NCBI GenBank assembly: GCA_933228675.1
Contig: OW121740.1
Location: forward strand, 186,001 to 250,000
Length of the DNA: 64,000 nucleotides
Direction: 5' to 3'
Source of the DNA: Stomorhina lunata
Taxonomy: Eukaryota > Arthropoda > Insecta > Diptera > Rhiniidae
Both the position numbers and the translations under genes were made by a program. Position 1 is the first letter of the stretch; each line of letters starts with the position of its first letter. Below, one piece after another: positions 58,621-64,000 of the stretch. The notes beneath the pieces were generated by a model, which did no database searches, was not told where the DNA came from, and was given only the letters and a program-made list of their open reading frames with translations.

Positions 58621-59019
58621 AGTTTTAATCAGAAATTACAATTAAGTGTTGCTGTAAAAATTTAATTGAGAACGAATTTGAGAATTTGAATATTTTAAAA
58701 GTTAAATCAATTGTGGCCTTACATTTTGGAGTTTTGTGTTCCCGTACTTCTGTGTTAGTTTTGCTAAAAGTGGCAAAGAGTCATGAAAAACTACATTTAT
58801 TTTAGAGATATCAGGTCAAATACAGTTATTCTATATTTGTGAATGTCCTTAACCCACTAATTTTATCGATGGTTTAATATTGAAAAGGCGTATTCCGATG
58901 CCCTTTCGAAATAAAGTCATCGATTAGTTGATTAAAAAGTGTTTTGCTTTAATAGATTTATTTTCTGTAACATAATTTTGTTACTACTTCCGCGACAGTT
59001 AAGATTATAAGATAAGCAG

Positions 59020-59140
59020 TTACGGCCCTCTTCTGAGTCCTTGAGGATCCAAGGTTAGTTTTAACCCAAATATAAATTTATTTGTCTGAAGACTTATGCA
59101 TAAACTAAGTGCCAAGCTAAGTGGTATGTTTGGTAGAAAT
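59020..59140 (-). CDS. tomboy40: tomboy40-like exon 3: final strands
   Basis: The acceptor TTGTTTCAG ends at 59141. The exon encodes (R)FLPNIPLSLALSLCISLQT, then NKFIFGLKLTLDPQGLRRGP and TAA. The pattern of a proline-rich turn plus an N-K-F-x-x-G strand is the Tom40 C-terminus. The exon is too short to stand out on its own. Confidence 0.8.
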
Positions 59141-60109
59141 CTGAAACAAGGTCAAGTTATTCATTACTATCTAAATTAGATATGTAGATAATTTTGTTAA
59201 AGTACCTTGAACACATAAAACCAACTGAGAAATTTGAGTCAAACATTCCGCGTATAAAGGCATCCTTGAAGTCCCACTGATAACATAGAGTTCCAACAGA
59301 TTGATCCGTTTTACGTTGCCATGCCCATAAACTTGCTAATTGAATGCGAGGATGAATGCGTTGCCAATAGCTCACATCTATACCTTGGCGAGATACTGTG
59401 GCAGCTATAGAATTAGAATGTCTTTTGTAACGTCCGGCGATAGCTATATCGGTCATCATCGAGTCGGGATCTGTCCATTCCATTAGCAGTTCAGCACCTA
59501 ATGCTAAATGATCAGTAACAGAACGTAGAAAAGACAATGTTGAACGTCCTCTATCCCTACGAATATCATATAAATTTGCCGTTAATGTAGAGTTGCTAGT
59601 ACATAATTCAACGCAAGTTTGTGTTTTTAAGGGATCTTCGTCTGTTGCTCTCTGCAGTTCAGTTTCAAAGCGAAGGCAGCGAAAAGGATAATATACAAAA
59701 CTGATATTGGTAGAAAGTGTCGAGGGATTGATGTCAGCATGAATGATAGGAGTCCGCTTTAAAATTATGAACAAAAATCATTATGACGTTTCTATGTTTT
59801 TATTTAAATTAGATTTTGGGAGTTTACCATAATATCACCCTCCATTAAAGGCGTATAAATACCACCGAAGCGACACCCAGATGGTTTATTATGACTCATT
59901 ATGCAATTAACTATAATGGATTTATTTTGTGATGAACGATGTATATAATCCAGTTCGATTCCATCGAGAAGGGTTGGTTTTATGCGATGAGCCAAGTGGT
60001 GCAATTCTATAATATTTCCGGGGTTACATTCGGAACGAGCACCTTTATATTTCTGAAAGCATCGGGGAAATTCTGCTCTAAATTTAGGTGGGCAACTTTC
60101 GCATTTCAT
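59020..60109 (-). CDS. tomboy40: Tom40-family mitochondrial import pore, probable tomboy40 orthologue, three exons
   Basis: Tom40 is the beta-barrel channel of the TOM complex in the mitochondrial outer membrane, through which nuclear-encoded precursors enter. Exons 60109-59828, 59756-59206 and 59140-59020 total 954 nt (317 residues), near the family's length without the usual long N-terminal extension. Recognisable stretches are NPGNIIELHHLAHRIKPTLL, CRFGGIYTPLMEGDI, HADINPSTL, DHLALGAELLMEW, AIAGRYKRHSNSIAATVSRQ and RGMFDSNFSVGFMCSR, ending in strand-like LPLSLALS-type sequence and KFIFGLKLTL. Divergence from canonical Tom40 is high, which is why the fly paralogue tomboy40 (testis-biased in Drosophila) is preferred; canonical Tom40 is the alternative. 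A possible AATAAA lies at 58962-58957. The upstream ATG context is simple and no longer start is evident. Confidence 0.85.
59206..59756 (-). CDS. tomboy40: tomboy40-like exon 2: most of the barrel
   Basis: The acceptor ATTTTAAAG ends at 59757. The exon encodes RTPIIHADINPSTLSTNISF, then LGAELLMEW, IAGRYKRHSNSIAATVSRQG, QLASLWAWQRKTDQSVGTLC and DSNFSVGFMCS. The donor GTACTT starts at 59205. Confidence 0.87.
59828..60109 (-). CDS. tomboy40: tomboy40-like exon 1
   Basis: The exon encodes MKCESCPPKFRAEFPRCFQK, then NPGNIIELHHLAHRIKPTLL and CRFGGIYTPLMEGDIM. The donor GTAAAC starts at 59827, in phase 0. Four Cys in the first 20 residues are unusual for a Tom40 N-terminus. Confidence 0.85.
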
Positions 60110-61200
60110 ATTTCAATTATTTTAAATATATTTTTTGTGTTATAGAGATTTGTAAAAAATAAACTTTCGTTAGAAATTGTCACATTCAAAAATTTAAATC
60201 AGGGTAGCAATCTATATTAAATAACCCCGTAAGAAACGAATTAAAGTATGTATTTGGTCCCATAGTCTTAAAGCTTGCATTTTTTATTTATTCGTTGCTT
60301 ATATATTTAAAAATGCACATCAGAGTTAATAAAAACAACTTAATTATTAAACTTTTTTGGCGACATTCTATATATTTTCTAACTCGCGGCAATTTCATCT
60401 TAACGTGACTGATTAATTCATCATCACCCAGCCAAAATTCGACAGCGGGTACCTTTTATGATGTATAGATCAAGTAAGAAGGAATTTTTTAAAACTCGGC
60501 CGCTATGGGTGTGAAAAGGGGTAAAAAAGGGGAAAATCAGTAGCGCTATATCTCCGGAAGTAAACTCCATAGGATCAAAGTTGAAATTGCGTTACAAAAA
60601 TAAGAAGACACGTGCTGGTACTATTTGGAAATTAGGACAAAAAGGGTAAAAACTAATATTTAAATAGACATGAACATAGAAACAACATCGACGATAAGCT
60701 TGAAAAAAATATTAAATACATGATGGTACTTTTTCGATTTAGGGGGAGAAAAGGGGTAACGCCTGGAAAACAAATTTAAAGCTAGAAGCTAAATAATGCT
60801 AGAAACAAAATTTATAAGAAAGTTGATTGTCATACTCAAAATATGTGATGTTTCACACACATAAGGATTATTTGAACAGTTTTTCTTTAAATTTCTTTTG
60901 AACCTGCATTCACGTTCACACACGAACATTTCTTTCAGCAGTTTTAAATTTATTTTGTTAAATTTCCTACAATTTTTTAAAATTTTCGTAAACTTGATAG
61001 TACGGTCAGGTTTGTATCAATTTCAATTCTGTTAGCTTTTTCTCATACAAACTCAAGACTTGATCAGCCAAACCTGACTGGTGTGAAAGCAGACAAACAC
61101 GTATTCGGTACTTTTTTTAATTTAGAGAGTAAAAAAGGGAGAACCCGGTAACAATATTTTTTCTAAACCAAAAGGAATAGAAACAAATATAAAATGGGTC
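60110..61200. other. Upstream flank of tomboy40-like gene, repeats
   Basis: The first few hundred bases likely hold the promoter. An inverted copy of the 14395-14655 MITE lies at 60880-61095. Short degenerate AGGGGTAAAAAAGGGGAAAA-type repeats are spread across 60480-61200. No gene is seen. Confidence 0.5.
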
Positions 61201-61201
61201 T

Positions 61202-61991
61202 GAGATAAGCTATAAAAATTAAAGGATACTTATTTGGTACCTCTTGCAAATTTCGCCTCTTAGGGGGTAAAATACGGTAAAAACCTTAAACCTTTTTTCG
61301 AAATGTTAAAAAAGGAGAAAAAATCGGTAAAATTATAGCTCTAAAACCAAATTGGGTTTGGATTAGCTACAAAAATAAGGGAAGTCCTATACTGCACTGG
61401 GAGTATCTTTAGAACCAAGCATTTAGAAATAAAATCTATACCGAAATCGATAAACATTAAAAATATCAAACAAATCTTGGGCGCAGTTGATACTTGATGG
61501 GTAAATCGGGAAACGGGTTTAAAAGGTAAATAATGTAAGGTTAAGAATTGTGTTGTTAATATATATAAGTATATCTTATATAATAACACCTGTTGGGAGA
61601 TAAGCTATAAAAATTAAAGGATACTTATTTGGTACCTCTTGCAAATTTCGCCTCTTAGGGGGTAAAATACGGTAAAAACCTTAAACCTTTTTTCAAAATG
61701 TTAAAAAAGGAGAAAAAATCGGTAAAATTATAGCTCTAAAACCAAATTGGGTTTGGATTAGCTACAAAAATAAGGGAAGTCCTATACTGCACTGGGAGTA
61801 TCTTTAGAACCAAGCATTTAGAAATAAAATCTATACCGAAATCGATAAACATTAAAAATATCAAACAAATCTTGGGCGCAGTTGATACTTGATGGGTAAA
61901 TCGGGAAACGGGTTTAAAAGGTAAATAATGTAAGGTTAAGAATTGTGTTGTTAATATATATAAGTATATCTTATATAATAACACCTGTTGG
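61202..61991. repeat. 395-bp tandem duplication
   Basis: 61202-61596 and 61597-61991 are nearly identical; one difference was noticed (TTTTTCGAAATG versus TTTTTCAAAATG). Identical 82-residue open frames in both copies are repeat shadows. Confidence 0.93.
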
Positions 61992-62394
61992 GTTCTATTT
62001 TTAATTTAGATGGTAGAAAAGATTAAGATACAAAAAAACTTTACGTTTCGAATAGTTGTGAAAATAAATTTGCACGTTTTCGGTACTTTTGTGTATGGTA
62101 CTTTTTAGAACTTAATCATGTATAGAGCAAAAAAGGTAAACATTATTTTTGGTAGGTTTTCTAACTTTATAATTGTAATAACTTCGTCAATTTAAATTTT
62201 ACCGCTAAGGAAATAGAGGGTTAAAATGGTAGTATGTATGTATATTAAAATTAAATGCTCCATGTACTGATTTGACTTATTTTTTTGTAGTTATGTGTAA
62301 ATATTCAGGAAATGGGTTGTAAAACACAGAAATTGTTAATTTCTGCTAAAATTCGAATTTTCTATGTCACGGCATAACTGAACATTGAAGACTT

Positions 62395-62420
62395 CATATA
62401 TATATATATATATATATTTA

Positions 62421-62506
<86 letters not shown>
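62395..62506. repeat. TA dinucleotide microsatellite
   Basis: About 110 bases of TATA with rare TTTA/TGTA interruptions. Confidence 0.97.
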
Positions 62507-62639
62507 CACAGCTGTTTTGATGACCACTTGATGTTTCCTGTTGGAGTGTCTTAACACATTTCCTTTTCATTCAGTGAAGGAAAATCAAAAAGCTACAAAA
62601 AACTTCCATAAAAAGTAAAAAATAAAAGGTTACATATGT

Positions 62640-64000
62640 ACATTAAGGATACAACTTTTTAACAACTTTTCAAAATATCAATAATTGGCATTGCACTGTC
62701 CAATAGAACATTAAAAACTATAAGGGAACGTATATTTATTTTTTCGATAAGGTCAAAAAAGTTCACGCACCAACCGCGATGAAATTTTTAAAATTTTTGA
62801 TATTATTTTTCGTTAAGAAAAATTTATAACATGTTTATTTAAAATTTAAAATAAAATTTCATTAATATTTAGAGATGGTAAGAGAATTTTTCGCAAAAAC
62901 GTATCTTTAGCTTTTTTGTTAAAAAAAAGTCAAATTAAAAATTAATAAAAAACACCATATAAATTAACGACTATTCAGTATTGCATTAAGGAGGAATCGA
63001 AATAATTTTGAATTACATATATAAAATAATAAGCTTATTAGTTTAAGTCTGTGCTTTAAGTGTTCCAAAATGTCTTTCAAGTTTCCAATGAAAATAATAA
63101 ATGTTTAAATAATTTCTTATAAACCTGTCTAGAAAAACTAATTTTTGAATAAAATTAAAAAAACATGATTTTCGTGGTAACCATCATAGAGTGCGATCAG
63201 ATTATAACATAGCTAAAGACATATCTAGCGTGACTGCAAAAAAGATTTTGGCGCCATAAATACCCGTTATCTTGGAGATAAACAAAATCAATTAAATGAA
63301 ATATATTGCTCAGAATGCAATGTTTACAAACCAAATTTTACCGTAATCCTTAGACAGAGTCCAAAGATATTTAAAAAAAATACTTCTCCTGTAAATTTTA
63401 GTTTTTGGCGGTTAGGGCTCGATATGTTCTACTAACGAAAAAAAAAAAAAATAGAAAAAATAGCAAAAAAATTTATTATGATATTTCTTATATGACGATG
63501 ACGTCTTTTAAATATACTTGACAGTTTCGTCCATAATCTAGTTGTGGTTTATGGTTACTATGTCCTAGTACCCTCATAGTACTATGCCAAAAAATTGGTT
63601 ATACCCCTTATGTACATGCATATGTATCTAATATAAGAAAGAAAGCTAAAAAAAATATTTTTAAGCCCTTACCCACAAAATAAAGAAAAAAGAGAAAAAA
63701 TACAAAACTAATATAAAAAGCCTTTTATAAGAAATCATAGATAATAACACAAAATAGAATATAAGACATACCCAGTAAGAAAAAAGGTTTATTCTCAAAT
63801 TGAGGATGACTTGAAAATAAATCTTTTTTCAAAGGTCAAACGTTTGATACTGATTTGAGAATAATAGCGTTCTCAACAAAAAGGGGACTTTATTCTCAAA
63901 TTGAAAAATGCCTTTATTCTCAAATCATTATCAAACTTCATTCTCAAAGGTTTTTCAAATGTGGATATCATCTACGTGTGGAACATAAATAAAATGGCGT
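62640..64000. other. Window end: repeats, no gene seen
   Basis: 62640-62900 matches 12500-12800. 63437-63590 matches 44100-44265. From 63770, CCCAGTAAGAAAAAAGG opens an element with repeated TTTATTCTCAAATTGA (near 63788, 63890, 63911) that runs off the window. Confidence 0.55.

Noticed and set aside
1..64000. CRISPR arrays, operons, bacterial promoters
   Set aside because: The spliced genes and fly transposons show this is eukaryotic nuclear DNA. The tandem repeats are microsatellites and duplications with no spacer structure.

Overview
The window is AT-rich nuclear DNA from a higher fly. The evidence is compact spliced genes with GT-AG introns, protein matches that read like Drosophila orthologues, abundant CATA/TACATA microsatellites, and a dense load of fly-type transposable elements (Tc1, mariner, hAT, jockey/CR1-, RTE- and I-like LINEs, BEL/Pao). 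The style of the dispersed repeats suggests a calyptrate muscoid fly (blow fly or house fly relatives). That placement is inference from sequence style only.

Four protein-coding genes can be assembled across introns. (1) A serotonin receptor, the 5-HT2A orthologue, is on the minus strand at 25180-1967. It has six coding exons over about 23 kb and encodes 911 residues. All seven helices are present and the third intracellular loop is over 500 residues long. (2) A ZAD-type C2H2 zinc-finger transcription factor is on the plus strand at 35280-36727, with four exons and 418 residues. (3) EXD2, an outer-membrane-anchored 3'-5' exonuclease, is on the minus strand at 50488-44377, with five exons and 579 residues. 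(4) A divergent Tom40-family import pore, best matching the second fly copy tomboy40, is on the minus strand at 60109-59020, with three exons and 317 residues. Every exon junction keeps frame. Nothing suggests the four act in one pathway, although EXD2 and Tom40 are both mitochondrial outer-membrane proteins.

The remaining sequence is mostly repeats. The 5-HT2A introns hold a 757-bp CATA array, two decayed mariner-type transposases, three LINE remnants and a hAT-type MITE with a perfect 8-bp target duplication. At 27-32 kb lie a 1.05-kb terminal-inverted-repeat element carrying a tRNA-Ala-like SINE head, hAT fragments, and a 1288-bp palindrome with equal 643-bp arms nested in another inverted-repeat element. 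At 37.4-40.6 kb a tandem duplication of about 0.75 kb is present. One copy holds an intact 1644-bp Tc1 element with double inner/outer repeats and a 334-residue transposase; the other copy preserves the empty TA site. At 40.9-44.1 kb lie a hairpin element, a hAT relic and a BEL/Pao integrase relic.

Between 51 and 58 kb there are two copies of a 170-bp insertion flanked by perfect 9-bp duplications, one nested inside a hAT element, and a 1.37-kb imperfect foldback. At 61.2-62.0 kb there is a 395-bp tandem duplication. No CRISPR array, rRNA gene or functional tRNA gene is visible.
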